Numbered from the stretch's first letter, positions 17,671 through 27,047 are shown. The stretch: 64,000 bases of DNA from Bacillota bacterium (GCA_023421075.1 JAEZUM010000058.1:35097-99096); one strand, 5' to 3'. Translations and numbers: made by a program. The notes: generated by a model from the sequence alone, not told the origin.

Positions 17671-18321
17671 ATGCTAAAGCTTCGATTAAAGTTCATCAGG
17701 GTAGACTATGATCAGATTGCACAAGTGCTGCTTCCGGAAGCATTGGAGGGTGCTGAGGAGAGTACAAGCTTATCGATGCGTTTGGCTGGAAGGCTTCTGG
17801 TGAAGGATGGAGAGGCCAGCAGCCTTGCAAAGGGCGTACTAAAGCTGATACCGCAGCAGGCAAAGGATTCCTTCGCTTATCATCTGGTTCAACGTAATCA
17901 GGAGAAGATCAGGGAAAAACTCAATCAATTTCTGGTGCGGGAGCTTAAGGGACTTTTTATAGAGAAGTTACAAATTCTAGATACGGATAAGGTGGTGTAT
18001 GATGTGATTAAGCTGGAGGCTACACTTAATGAGATTGATTATGAATCGGTGTTAGGACAATTAGTTATGAAGCTTCTTACAAATCTGTCGCAGAAGTCCG
18101 ATCAATCCGGGCGATTAGCCAAGACGTTTCTATCCTTGGGCAATGCTCCGGGAGAGATGGTGTCTGCGGCATTGTCGGTATTATCTCAGGAAGCGAAGGA
18201 TCAGCTTTTGATTGACCTATTCTCAAACTGTCAGGAGGATGTTCTGGCCAATCTGAACCGTGTACTTGATGAGCAGGGTATTTCTGCTCGGGTAGCGAAG
18301 TTGAAGGTTATTAAGGAGTAA
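17671..18321 (+). CDS. Hypothetical helical protein
   Basis: 216 residues, soluble, rich in Leu, Lys and Glu, with no signal peptide, membrane segment or cysteine cluster. I do not recognise a family. The strong GGGAGGAAGG ribosome binding site and clean codon use support a real gene. Two loosely similar blocks (ending SLAKGVLKLIPQQAKDSFAY and MVSAALSVLSQEAKDQLLID) suggest an internal duplication of about 110 residues. It follows a MATE pump and ends at a long hairpin shared with a convergent regulator. Function unknown. Confidence 0.6.
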   Translation: MLKLRLKFIRVDYDQIAQVLLPEALEGAEESTSLSMRLAGRLLVKDGEASSLAKGVLKLIPQQAKDSFAYHLVQRNQEKIREKLNQFLVRELKGLFIEKLQILDTDKVVYDVIKLEATLNEIDYESVLGQLVMKLLTNLSQKSDQSGRLAKTFLSLGNAPGEMVSAALSVLSQEAKDQLLIDLFSNCQEDVLANLNRVLDEQGISARVAKLKVIKE

Positions 18322-18391
18322 TCCTGGGATGAAAGGTAATAGTGGGTTATGTTACCCGCTATCAGGCAATGCATCATTATATTATTGTTAA

Positions 18392-18468
18392 AAATGCCCC
18401 ACGTTCTCTGTGGAATGCTTGTCGGTACATCAGCCGATCAGGATTTCCTTTGAGAACGTGGGGCATTT
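18392..18468 (-). terminator. Long-stem terminator between convergent genes
   Basis: A perfect 17-bp stem (18392-18408 with 18452-18468; core GCCCCACGTTCTC) encloses 43 bases holding TCGG/CCGA. The minus strand ends in GGGGCATTTTTAAC, a good T-run for the AraC gene; the plus strand T-run is poor. Confidence 0.75.
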
Positions 18469-18474
18469 GCCTTC

Positions 18475-19374
18475 CTATAACACGGAAATGGGATAATACA
18501 GATCGCATTCCGAGTAGTTCTTGTTGCACCTGGAATAGTGGATCAGCTCAAAATGAAAGCTCTCCTCCAAATGAAAGTCGATGGTCGGCATCCAGGTCTC
18601 AAATACATATTTCCAGATAGACTCAAGCGTCTTCGACGAGATATCCTCCGGGCGATGGGGTCCCATATAGGTAAATACACCGTATTTGTGTGCTTTGATA
18701 TGCTTCACCTTCATGTCGGAGGGGATGATACTGTTTTCATTTATCTCAATGGAGGGCTGATAGAGTGTATAACCGGTGTGATTCCTTGGAACGGTGGTGA
18801 AGCCGATATAGGAATCCTTCTCGACAGGATTAATGACTCTGTGACGATGGTTATAGAAGAAGTCATTCCCATGACGATTGGCAATCTGATTACGGAGATT
18901 CTCTTCGATGCCTACCTGATACTCAATACCGGCAATGGAGAAGGCAGGTAATACCGTAATGGAGCGAAAGAAAATAAGACCCTCACCGGCACAGTTCATA
19001 AAATCAGCATTAAAGCGGTCCAGAATCTTGATTGGAGTAGGGTTACGTCTCCACTTAGCAGGTGTTGTGCTATAGGCTTCTTTAAATACCCGGTTATAAG
19101 TACGCTCGCTGCCAAAGGAATACTTGGAGGATATGTAATCGATGCTATAACGGTCATTCAGAAGATCACTGAGCGATAAGGCAATTCTTCGAAGTCTTAC
19201 ATACTCCATCAGACCAGTGTCCGTCGCACCCTTCCAGATCCGGAGCAAGTGAAACTTTGAGATATTAACGTTCTCTGAAATGGTATCCAAATTGATCGGT
19301 TCGAGTAGGTTATCTTCAATGTATGCTGTTGTGTTTTTGATTATCTCTAATAGGTAATTATCCATTTCAACCAT
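18475..19374 (-). CDS. AraC-family regulator with GyrI-like effector domain
   Basis: 299 residues. The N-terminal AraC DNA-binding domain has its first HTH at LDTISENVNISKFHLLRIWK and second at IDYISSKYSFGSERTYNRVF followed by TTPAKWRR. From about residue 130 comes a GyrI-like ligand-binding domain (FRSITVLPAFSIAGIEYQVG, KHIKAHKYGVFTYMGPH), the arrangement of Rob/BmrR-type multidrug sensors. Such proteins bind hydrophobic or planar compounds and activate resistance genes. It is divergent from the nucleotidyltransferase/UvrA-like operon, with two identical direct repeats between them, so it probably activates that operon in response to a drug. Confidence 0.87.
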   Translation of the reverse strand: MVEMDNYLLEIIKNTTAYIEDNLLEPINLDTISENVNISKFHLLRIWKGATDTGLMEYVRLRRIALSLSDLLNDRYSIDYISSKYSFGSERTYNRVFKEAYSTTPAKWRRNPTPIKILDRFNADFMNCAGEGLIFFRSITVLPAFSIAGIEYQVGIEENLRNQIANRHGNDFFYNHRHRVINPVEKDSYIGFTTVPRNHTGYTLYQPSIEINENSIIPSDMKVKHIKAHKYGVFTYMGPHRPEDISSKTLESIWKYVFETWMPTIDFHLEESFHFELIHYSRCNKNYSECDLYYPISVL

Positions 19375-19448
19375 CCATATCGGTTATTGTATCGATTTAT
19401 GAGACTTAATAAAGTTGTTGCTAAATTATAACATAGACCTTTGCTCTT

Positions 19449-19494
19449 AGCAATTTTTGTCCTGTTTCAGCCTTGATCACAGCAATTTTTGTCC
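19449..19494 (+). promoter_or_regulatory. Paired 14-bp direct repeats, probable AraC-type operator
   Basis: AGCAATTTTTGTCC occurs identically at 19449-19462 and 19481-19494, 32 bp apart, close to three helical turns. The downstream copy abuts the -35 position of the promoter whose -10 is at 19516-19521. AraC-family activators typically bind such direct repeats. Confidence 0.65.
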
Positions 19495-19515
19495 GCAATT
19501 ATCGGAATGCTGATG

Positions 19516-19521
19516 TATAAT
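19516..19521 (+). promoter_or_regulatory. -10 element of the nucleotidyltransferase/uvrA-like operon
   Basis: TATAAT preceded by TG. No good -35 hexamer lies 17 bp upstream; that place is taken by the second direct repeat, as expected for an activator-dependent promoter. The mRNA leader would be about 130 bases. Confidence 0.55.
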
Positions 19522-19656
19522 AGAAATCACGAAAACAGAACATATGTTTTAATATAATAATGCACCAGATTACAAGAAAAATCAATAGTTATTATGCAGA
19601 ATTTAATAATTTCAGACAAGAAATATATTATCTCTATGGTGGAAGGGTGAGTTACA

Positions 19657-20568
19657 TTGTCAAACGAACAGGATTTAATGAAGCAACGATATCTGGAGGC
19701 AACGCAGAGCTTCATCGATAAGGTGAAGGAGGATCCGAATGTAATCGCAGTCATTGTTGCGGGGAGTCTTGCTTATGATCAGGTATGGGAGAAGAGTGAT
19801 ATTGATATGACGCTGGTGGTCAGAGACCAGGCACTGAAGAATGAATCCTACTGCATCGTGGAGGATGACATAACGATCAATGTGTACCTGATCGTGCGCA
19901 GTGGCTTCAAGCGTTATCTCGATAGTCTGCAGGGAGGATCCTTCGGTCATTCTTATTTCTCAAGAGGTAAGATCATGTATTGTACCGATGACAGTCTCAT
20001 TGAATACTTTGAGGATTTTAAGCACATGGGAAGCGATGATCAGGCACACTCGGTATTCATGATTGCCTGTGAGCTGGTACATCTATGTGATAAATGCCGT
20101 AAATGGCTCACCGTGAAGCGGGATCCGTTGTATGCACAGTTCTATCTGCTTAAGGCAGCAGATAATATTGCCCGGATGGAGGTGTGTCTGCATGGAGAAT
20201 CACCTTCCAGAGAGGCCATTCTGAAGGCCTATGCGCTCAATCCCGAGATGATCACACCCTACTATCAGGGAGCGATGTCACATCATTATAGCGAAGAAGA
20301 GATTGAAGCTGCCATTGCAAAGCTCGAGGGGTATCTGGAGCAGCATCTGGAGGTCATTAAAAAACCGGTCCTTGCGTACATGTCCGATGGTGAGATGAAG
20401 ACAGTTACGATGATCACAAAGTACTTCCGGAGTGACAGTCACTTTATCACAGGTATCTTTGACTTCCTGTGTGAAAAGGGTGTAATTGTTAAGGTGTCTC
20501 AGACCATACGGATTACTCCTAAGAGTCGTAAGGCAGTAGAGGAGATGGCATATCAATATTATCAATAA
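19657..20568 (+). CDS. Nucleotidyltransferase-domain protein
   Basis: 303 residues. Residues 30-60 hold the polymerase-beta-type motif AGSLAYDQVWEKSDIDM: the GS pair and the SDID acidic pair that bind Mg-NTP. The middle part is helical, like the C-terminal domain of aminoglycoside adenylyltransferases. The last 55 residues look like a winged helix (FDFLCEKGVIVKVSQTIRIT). Substrate could be a drug, a protein or a small molecule. The start is TTG 19657, supported by GGAAGGGTGAG just upstream. Its stop is 20 bases before the UvrA-like gene, so both belong to one operon likely under the divergent AraC/GyrI regulator. Confidence 0.75.
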   Translation: MSNEQDLMKQRYLEATQSFIDKVKEDPNVIAVIVAGSLAYDQVWEKSDIDMTLVVRDQALKNESYCIVEDDITINVYLIVRSGFKRYLDSLQGGSFGHSYFSRGKIMYCTDDSLIEYFEDFKHMGSDDQAHSVFMIACELVHLCDKCRKWLTVKRDPLYAQFYLLKAADNIARMEVCLHGESPSREAILKAYALNPEMITPYYQGAMSHHYSEEEIEAAIAKLEGYLEQHLEVIKKPVLAYMSDGEMKTVTMITKYFRSDSHFITGIFDFLCEKGVIVKVSQTIRITPKSRKAVEEMAYQYYQ

Positions 20569-20588
20569 GCGGAAGTGAGGTAGATAAT

Positions 20589-23462
20589 ATGGCTGTTCGT
20601 ACCAGCATTGAAATAGCAGGAGCAAAGCAGAACAATCTGAAGAATATTTCCTTAGAGATTCCGAGGGATAAGCTTACCGTCATTACCGGAGTATCCGGTT
20701 CCGGCAAGTCCTCTCTGGCCTTTGATGTGCTTTACGGAGAAGGGCAGAGACGCTTCCTTGACTCGATATCGAATTTTGCCAAGAGCCGTATCAGTCAATT
20801 GAAGAAGGCTAAGGTTGACTATATTAAAGGACTTTCACCGGTAATCGCTATCGAGCAGAAGAAGGGGAATAACAATCCCAGGTCTACGGTCGGAACGGTT
20901 ACGGACATCAATGATTACCTAAGACTTCTATATGCCACCGCCGGAGTCGGACGTTGCCCGGAATGTGGTAAGGAGCTGGAGCAATTGACTGCTGCCCAGA
21001 TCGCGGAGCATATCTCGACACTACCTGTTGGTACGGTGATTGAGCTTAGGGCTCCGGTTTATAAGATCTATGGCGAGGATTATAATTTTACCTTTCAGAA
21101 CCTTCGTGAGAAGGGTTATAAGAAGCTCTTGGTGGATGGAGAACCCTTCTCCCTGGCTGAGAAGAAAGAATTGGATGAGACGAAGGATTATTATATTGAG
21201 CTCATCATTGACCGCTTTACACTGAAGAAGGATGCATATATTCAGATAACCAAATCCATTGAGGCAGCGATGCTGGCTCTGGAGGAGGATATTATGATTA
21301 AGGTGGAAGTGATCGGGGAGGTAGATCGATCCTTTTATGAGGGCTATGCCTGTCCGGAGCACCATATGTTCCTTTGCGATATGCAGCCCTTTCATTTCTC
21401 CTTTAACACCGGAGCCAGCGCCTGTCACACCTGTCTGGGAGTCGGGATGTCCTATGTAGTAGAGCCCAGATTCTTAATCGTAGCTCCGGAGAAGAGCATC
21501 AATAAAGGGGCACTGAAGAATACCGTATATAATGTGAACGGTAAGGACAGCTATCGTACCGTTATGATGTATAGTCTATCGGAACAGTATAACTTCAGCC
21601 TAGATATTCCCTTCCGTGATCTGCCGAAGGAGATTCATGATATTATCTTCTTTGGTACCAAGGGTGAGCTTGTGAAGATGCAGCAGCCGCCCAACTCCGG
21701 CAAACGGAACTGGATTGTCGGCAGGGAGATACCCTTCTGGGGATATGTGCATGAGCTGGAGCACTGGTATCGTCAATACATCCGTCGTACCTCAACGACG
21801 GAGGCGTTTGAACCAACCTTTATTAAGGAATGCATGATTGAGAAGATCTGTCCGGAGTGCAATGGAGCAAGACTTAAGAGACAGAGGCTTCAGGTCACCA
21901 TAGGAGATAAGAATATCGATGAGTTGTGCAAGATGCAGCTGCCGCAGCTGCTGGAATTCTTGCAGAGGTTAAGCTTCAACGAGGATATCACAGATGTGGC
22001 GAGCTCCATCATCTATGAGATTAAGACAAGAATTCAGCTGTTAATCGACATCGGTCTTCATTATATTAATCTTAGCCGAAGGAGTGATAGTATCTCCGGA
22101 GGTGAGATGCAGCGAATTAAGATGTCTACACAGATCAGCAGTGAGCTTATGGGTATGCTCTATGTAATGGATGAACCCAGCATTGGTCTACATCCCAGAG
22201 ATTCTGACCGAGTGATCGAGACAATGAAGAAGCTGAGAGACATCGGTAATACAGTGATTGTCGTGGAGCATGATATCGATACCATCAAGAATGCCGATCA
22301 TATTGTAGAGATCGGACCCGGTCCCGGTATCCACGGAGGTAATATCGTAGCCAGTGGTACACTGGTTGATATTATGAGGGAGAAGACATCCGTCACAGGA
22401 CAGTATCTTTCCGGTACATTACAGATAGCGGTTCCGAAGAATAGAAGAAATCTTGGAGATAATTTCTTATCCATTCAGGGTGCAAGAGAAAATAACTTAA
22501 AGAATGTGGACCTGGATATTCCGCTTGGGGTGTTTCTTTGTGTTACCGGTGTATCCGGATCCGGTAAGAGCTCCTTGATTAATGAAATATTATATAAGCA
22601 ATTGAAGATCGATAAGACCTGTGCCAGGATCGTCCCGGGGGAACACGACTTTCTCTTCGGCTCCGAGCAGATTAATAATGTAATTAATATTGATCAAACG
22701 CCCATCGGCAGGAACAGTAAGTCTAATCCGGCGACCTATATCGGAATATTTGATAAGATCCGCGATATCTTTGCAGCTCAGCCCGAGGCCATGGATAAGG
22801 GTTATACCGCACTGGATTTTAGTCTGACCCATGCCAATGGGACCAGGTGCGAGCACTGTGCCGGGGATGGAATTATTGTGACAAACCTTCAGTTCATGGC
22901 AGACATCGAGACGATCTGTCCGATGTGTAAGGGAATGCGCTACAGTGAGGAAGGTCTGGAGATCAAATACCGTGGTAAGAATATTGCTGAAGTACTGGAG
23001 ATGACGGTAGAAGAGGCACTTGCCTTCTTTAAGGAGGATCATTATCTACGACATAAGTTAAGCATTATCAATGAACTTGGTCTTGGGTATCTCTGTCTTG
23101 GTCAGAGCTCCACCACCCTGTCCGGCGGGGAAGCGCAGAGAGTGAAGCTGGCTTATGAGCTGGCGAAGATTAAACGGGGAGCTCATAATCTGTATATTCT
23201 GGATGAGCCGACAACCGGTTTACATCTGTCCGATATTGCAAAGCTTTTAGAGTGTTTGAACAAGCTGGTGGATCAGGGACACTCCGTTATTGTAATTGAG
23301 CATCATCTGGATGTGATCAAATCGGCAGACTATATTATCGACTTAGGTCCTGAAGGAGGAAGCAAGGGTGGTTATATCGTTGCCGAAGGTACACCCGAGC
23401 AGGTAGCCAGAGTATCAGAATCATATACCGGCAGGTATTTGAAGGAACTTCTATTGGTATAG
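20589..23462 (+). CDS. UvrA-like ABC ATPase paralogue (probable drug-resistance type)
   Basis: 957 residues with two ABC modules: Walker A motifs GVSGSGKSSLAFDVLYGEGQ and GVSGSGKSSLINEI, signatures ISGGEMQRIKM (atypical first one) and LSGGEAQRVKLA. It keeps zinc-binding sites (CPECGKEL; CEHCAGDG with CPMCKG). In one zinc module the usual CPDC is CPEH, so Cys is replaced by His. The genuine uvrA lies at 45921 beside uvrB; this copy differs along its whole length and sits with a nucleotidyltransferase and a GyrI-type regulator. UvrA paralogues such as DrrC protect DNA from bound antibiotics, so a resistance role is the best inference. Whether it works with UvrB is unknown. Confidence 0.82.
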   Translation: MAVRTSIEIAGAKQNNLKNISLEIPRDKLTVITGVSGSGKSSLAFDVLYGEGQRRFLDSISNFAKSRISQLKKAKVDYIKGLSPVIAIEQKKGNNNPRSTVGTVTDINDYLRLLYATAGVGRCPECGKELEQLTAAQIAEHISTLPVGTVIELRAPVYKIYGEDYNFTFQNLREKGYKKLLVDGEPFSLAEKKELDETKDYYIELIIDRFTLKKDAYIQITKSIEAAMLALEEDIMIKVEVIGEVDRSFYEGYACPEHHMFLCDMQPFHFSFNTGASACHTCLGVGMSYVVEPRFLIVAPEKSINKGALKNTVYNVNGKDSYRTVMMYSLSEQYNFSLDIPFRDLPKEIHDIIFFGTKGELVKMQQPPNSGKRNWIVGREIPFWGYVHELEHWYRQYIRRTSTTEAFEPTFIKECMIEKICPECNGARLKRQRLQVTIGDKNIDELCKMQLPQLLEFLQRLSFNEDITDVASSIIYEIKTRIQLLIDIGLHYINLSRRSDSISGGEMQRIKMSTQISSELMGMLYVMDEPSIGLHPRDSDRVIETMKKLRDIGNTVIVVEHDIDTIKNADHIVEIGPGPGIHGGNIVASGTLVDIMREKTSVTGQYLSGTLQIAVPKNRRNLGDNFLSIQGARENNLKNVDLDIPLGVFLCVTGVSGSGKSSLINEILYKQLKIDKTCARIVPGEHDFLFGSEQINNVINIDQTPIGRNSKSNPATYIGIFDKIRDIFAAQPEAMDKGYTALDFSLTHANGTRCEHCAGDGIIVTNLQFMADIETICPMCKGMRYSEEGLEIKYRGKNIAEVLEMTVEEALAFFKEDHYLRHKLSIINELGLGYLCLGQSSTTLSGGEAQRVKLAYELAKIKRGAHNLYILDEPTTGLHLSDIAKLLECLNKLVDQGHSVIVIEHHLDVIKSADYIIDLGPEGGSKGGYIVAEGTPEQVARVSESYTGRYLKELLLV

Positions 23463-23518
23463 TGTCCCTATGGGATATCTAATATAGTGGGTAGTAGGAA
23501 TAAAATAGAGAAAAAGAG

Positions 23519-23546
23519 AAGCTGCATCTGGGGAGATGCAGCTTTT
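23519..23546 (+). terminator. Terminator of the UvrA-like operon
   Basis: AAGCTGCATC (23519-23528) pairs with GATGCAGCTT (23535-23544), then TT. A perfect 10-bp stem with a short T-run. Confidence 0.75.
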
Positions 23547-23706
23547 CGCGTTAGGGGGATCCGGTTCCCACTTCGACGGTATACGACAAATATTTTATGT
23601 ATGGTAATGCGCCAATTCTAATTCCTATCAGATTTATAGGATATGCACAAAAGAGTGGGTATAGACACAAAAAGAGTAGCCATTTTCACTATTTTTTCAA
23701 AAAATG

Positions 23707-23735
23707 TTTTCAAATCGTACTTTCTGTGTTATACT
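23707..23735 (+). promoter_or_regulatory. Promoter of the NDH-2/electron-transfer locus
   Basis: TTTTCA (23707-23712), 17-bp spacer, TATACT (23730-23735) with an upstream TG making an extended -10. The leader to the start codon is about 120 bases and contains the dyad ACTTATAAGT and GTAAC/GTTAC arms. The rest of the 23547-23706 gap shows no gene. Confidence 0.55.
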
Positions 23736-23863
23736 AATGACAACAATGTAACTTGGAATATTGGGGTTACTTATAAGTTATGTAAAAGATTGTTACAAAC
23801 TTAACAATGGCAAATACGAAATTTTTCGTAAATATTTGCATGAAAAAACAGTAAGGAGCAAAC

Positions 23864-25945
23864 ATGGAGAAGAAGATAGTTATTGTCGGCGCCGGATATG
23901 CCGGTATTCTGACAGCAAAAAAATTGGCAAAGCAATTCAAAAAACGGAAGGATGTCAGTATCACCATTATTGACAAGAATCCATTCCACACTATGCTTAC
24001 TGAGCTTCATGAAGTTGCAGCGAATCGTGTGGACGAAGAAAGTATTAAGATCAGTCTTAAGAAGGTATTTGCCGGTCGCCGTGTTAATGTTAAGATGGAT
24101 ACGGTTACCACAATTGATTTCGAGAAGAAAGCAGTTGTGGCAGAGAACGAGACTTATTCCTATGATTACTTAGTATTGGCAGCTGGTTCAAAGCCTACCT
24201 TCTATGGAGTTCCGGGAGCTGAGGAATTTACCTTCAAGCTATGGTCCTATGAGGATGCAGTTGTACTTAGAGATCATATTCATAATACCTTCCGTATTGC
24301 TTCCTGCGAGACAAATCAGGAAGAGAGAAGAAGATTACTTACCTTCTATGTAGTAGGTGCCGGCTTCACCGGTGTTGAGATGATCGGTGAATTAGCGGAG
24401 TATGTTCCGTTTTTATGTGAAAAATTTGACGTTGATCGTAAGGAAGTAACACTGGTTAACGTGGATGGTTTAAGCAGACCGATACCCAACCTGACAGAGA
24501 AGCTTTCGGCGAAGGTTGCCAGACGTCTTGAAAAGATGGGCGTTAAGCTCGTCATGAATGCCTTTGTTTCTAATATCGGACCTGATTTTATTGAATTGAA
24601 GCAGGGTGAGAAGGTTAATCATTACAAATCCGGAACAATTATCTGGGCTGCCGGTATCCAAAGTAATGATGTAATCCAGAAAACTGCAGATACTTTAGAG
24701 GTAACTCGCGGTGGTCGCGTGCAGGTTGACGGTTATCTTCGTTCAACAAAGAACGACAATGTATATGTAATCGGCGATAACATGAATTATATCGCAGCAG
24801 GAGAAGAACGCCCGGTTCCTCAGATGGTTGAGAACTGTGAACAGAGTTCTCACACAGCGGCTCATAATATTGCGGTAGCAATTAAGGGTGAAGGCAAGTT
24901 AGAAGAGTACAAGCCGAAATTCCATGGTGTTATGGTTAGCATCGGTGGACGTTATGCAGTATGTCATGTAGGTCTTCCCGGTCATTTCTTCAGTATGCCG
25001 TCCTTCCTTGCGATGTTTGCAAAGCATTTTATTAATATTATATATTTTATTCAGGTATTAGGCTGGAACAAGGTTTTCCATTACTTGAAGATGGAAATCT
25101 TCACAGTTCGTAACTGCAGAAGCTTTGTTGGCGGACATTTCTCCAATCGTACCCCCAGCTTCTTGTTAATGCCTCTTCGTGTTTGGCTTGGCGCTGTATG
25201 GTTATTCGAAGGCATCATGAAGATCGTGGAAGGTTGGTTAACCGGTCCTAAGCTTACCGGTTTCTTTGGGGGAGCGAATGCTTGGTACAACAGTATTCTT
25301 TATCCTGCACCTGCCGGTGAGACCGATGCGGTATCTTCAGCAACGACCGCAGCAGCCGATGGTGTTGTTAAGGTAGCACAGATGGTTGCAACCAAAGCTT
25401 CTCATGTAATACAGTTAACCGCTGACGCAACCTCCGGCGCTACAGGAACCACCGAAGGCGCAGTGGAAGGCGCAGCTGAAGCTGTGAAGCAGGCTGGACA
25501 GGTATTCATTAATTTTGATTTCATTGGTTTATTTAAGGTTATCTTTTTAAGTGGTAAGCAGCTCTCCGAATCAAAAATCGGTGATTTTGCGTTCAAGCTC
25601 GATGTACCGCTCATGAATTGGTTTGTAGATAAGTTGATTTTACCTTACGATAATGTTCAGATTGCAATGCAGATCTTTATCGTAGTTGCAGAAATTATAA
25701 TTGGTTTAGCACTAATGGGAGGATTATTCACAACTCCTGCAGCAGCTGTTTCTTTAGTTCTACAGTTCATGTTTGTATGTACCACCGGCTTATATCTGGG
25801 AACCTTCTGGATGATCTTCGCCGGAATCGCTGTTCTGATCGGAGCAGGTAGAACCTTAGGACTTGATTATTATGCAATGCCCGGGCTGAAGAAGCTGTGG
25901 AAGAAACTACCATTCGTCAGAAAGTGGTATATTTATAATGACTAA
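23864..25945 (+). CDS. Type II NADH dehydrogenase fused to a DoxX-like membrane domain, with two flavinylation-type motifs
   Basis: 693 residues, against about 400 for a plain NDH-2. Residues 1-400 form the FAD/NADH oxidoreductase: GAGYAG (9-14), GAGFTG (165-170), VYVIGD (300-305) and quinone-side VPQMVENCEQ. After residue 432 come four membrane segments (about 433-457, 600-620, 624-643, 646-662), a DoxX-like unit. The loop 458-597, predicted outside the cell, contains DAVSSAT (488-494) and DATSGAT (521-527), each followed by an Ala-rich helix. Both fit the D-x-x-(S/T)-(G/S)-A-T rule for ApbE attachment of FMN to Thr. Role: oxidise NADH and pass electrons to a quinone, perhaps then to bound outer flavin. 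It is first in a cluster with quinone-tail and flavinylation genes, like Listeria ndh2. Confidence 0.85.
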   Translation: MEKKIVIVGAGYAGILTAKKLAKQFKKRKDVSITIIDKNPFHTMLTELHEVAANRVDEESIKISLKKVFAGRRVNVKMDTVTTIDFEKKAVVAENETYSYDYLVLAAGSKPTFYGVPGAEEFTFKLWSYEDAVVLRDHIHNTFRIASCETNQEERRRLLTFYVVGAGFTGVEMIGELAEYVPFLCEKFDVDRKEVTLVNVDGLSRPIPNLTEKLSAKVARRLEKMGVKLVMNAFVSNIGPDFIELKQGEKVNHYKSGTIIWAAGIQSNDVIQKTADTLEVTRGGRVQVDGYLRSTKNDNVYVIGDNMNYIAAGEERPVPQMVENCEQSSHTAAHNIAVAIKGEGKLEEYKPKFHGVMVSIGGRYAVCHVGLPGHFFSMPSFLAMFAKHFINIIYFIQVLGWNKVFHYLKMEIFTVRNCRSFVGGHFSNRTPSFLLMPLRVWLGAVWLFEGIMKIVEGWLTGPKLTGFFGGANAWYNSILYPAPAGETDAVSSATTAAADGVVKVAQMVATKASHVIQLTADATSGATGTTEGAVEGAAEAVKQAGQVFINFDFIGLFKVIFLSGKQLSESKIGDFAFKLDVPLMNWFVDKLILPYDNVQIAMQIFIVVAEIIIGLALMGGLFTTPAAAVSLVLQFMFVCTTGLYLGTFWMIFAGIAVLIGAGRTLGLDYYAMPGLKKLWKKLPFVRKWYIYND

Positions 25946-26915
25946 TGTGACAAAACAAGAAGTTAATATCGAACTGATCCGCTCAGAGGAAGCTCTGGAG
26001 TTGGTGAAGCAGGAAGTAGACAGAACGCTTTCCAAATCACCGCTGATAATTAGAGAATATACCAAGCATCTAATGTCCTCCAGAGGCAAGTTCATCCGCG
26101 CAGTCTCAGTACTGATTTGTGCTGAGGATGCAGAGGGAATGATCCATAAGAACGCAGTGAAGATTGCAGCAGCAATCGAGATACTGCATCTGGCGACTCT
26201 CGTTCATGATGATGTTATCGATAACGCTGAGCTTCGCCGGGGAGATGTAACCCTGCAGAAGAAGTATGGTAAGAAAACAGCAGTTATCTGTGGCGATTAT
26301 CTGTTGAGTGTAGCACTTCGTATGGCTGCTTCCATTGAGAACAAGAAGGATTATCTGGATATGGCTTTGCCTGATTACGTCGGAAGGGTATGTTTAGGTG
26401 AATTGAACCAGCATGTTAATAATGGCAATATTGATCTATCCATTTTCCGTTATCTTAAGATTATTTCCGGTAAGACCGCTGCGCTCTTTGAAGCCTCGTT
26501 CTTCGCAGGTGCGATCTTTTCAAATTGCACCGAGGAGCAAGCGAAACGATATCGCCGTCTTGGGTTCTATATCGGTATGATATTCCAGTTATCCGATGAT
26601 TGTATTGATTTTGAAGAGACAGTAGAGGGTGCTAATAAACCGGTACAATCGGATTATGAGCAGGGAGTCATCACACTACCTCTGATTCATGCACTGTCCC
26701 AGCTCGGTGATTTTAAAGAAAAGGCAATGGCCCATGCAATCACCAGAGAAGAGATCAATGCAGCAGTAATTAAGACCGGAGGACTTCGGTTCACCAGACT
26801 TATGATTGATAAGTTTTATAACAAATCAATGAGGATTATCGAGGAGCTGGCATTGCCTTCTCATAAGAAGGAACAGTTAATTAATGTATTAAGAAAAGCT
26901 TCCCGTTTATCCTAA
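25938..26915 (+). CDS. Polyprenyl diphosphate synthase (DmkB-like)
   Basis: 325 residues, an all-helical trans-isoprenyl synthase. First Asp-rich motif LVHDDVIDNAELRRG, second QLSDDCIDFEE; both bind Mg-diphosphate. It makes the long isoprenoid tail of quinones. The ATG lies inside the last codons of the NDH-2 gene (8-base overlap), so translation is coupled and the two products are made together. The next gene is a UbiA prenyltransferase that would use this tail. In Listeria the equivalent pair supplies a dedicated demethylmenaquinone-type carrier for extracellular electron transfer; the same is inferred here. Confidence 0.85.
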   Translation: MTNVTKQEVNIELIRSEEALELVKQEVDRTLSKSPLIIREYTKHLMSSRGKFIRAVSVLICAEDAEGMIHKNAVKIAAAIEILHLATLVHDDVIDNAELRRGDVTLQKKYGKKTAVICGDYLLSVALRMAASIENKKDYLDMALPDYVGRVCLGELNQHVNNGNIDLSIFRYLKIISGKTAALFEASFFAGAIFSNCTEEQAKRYRRLGFYIGMIFQLSDDCIDFEETVEGANKPVQSDYEQGVITLPLIHALSQLGDFKEKAMAHAITREEINAAVIKTGGLRFTRLMIDKFYNKSMRIIEELALPSHKKEQLINVLRKASRLS

Positions 26916-27047
26916 GAATTTTATGACAACGTCAATACTAAAATAAATTATAAAGTCATACTGTTTCCTGACTCTTATATGCCCTGCATAGTGGGGCATA
27001 TAGGATGCGGAAAGCGGATGCCCGAAACGGCATCGAGGGAGAAAGCT

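Noticed and set aside
20589..23462. Second copy of the repair uvrA gene
   Set aside because: The copy beside uvrB is the canonical one; this gene differs in zinc module, first signature motif and context, so it is treated as a paralogue.
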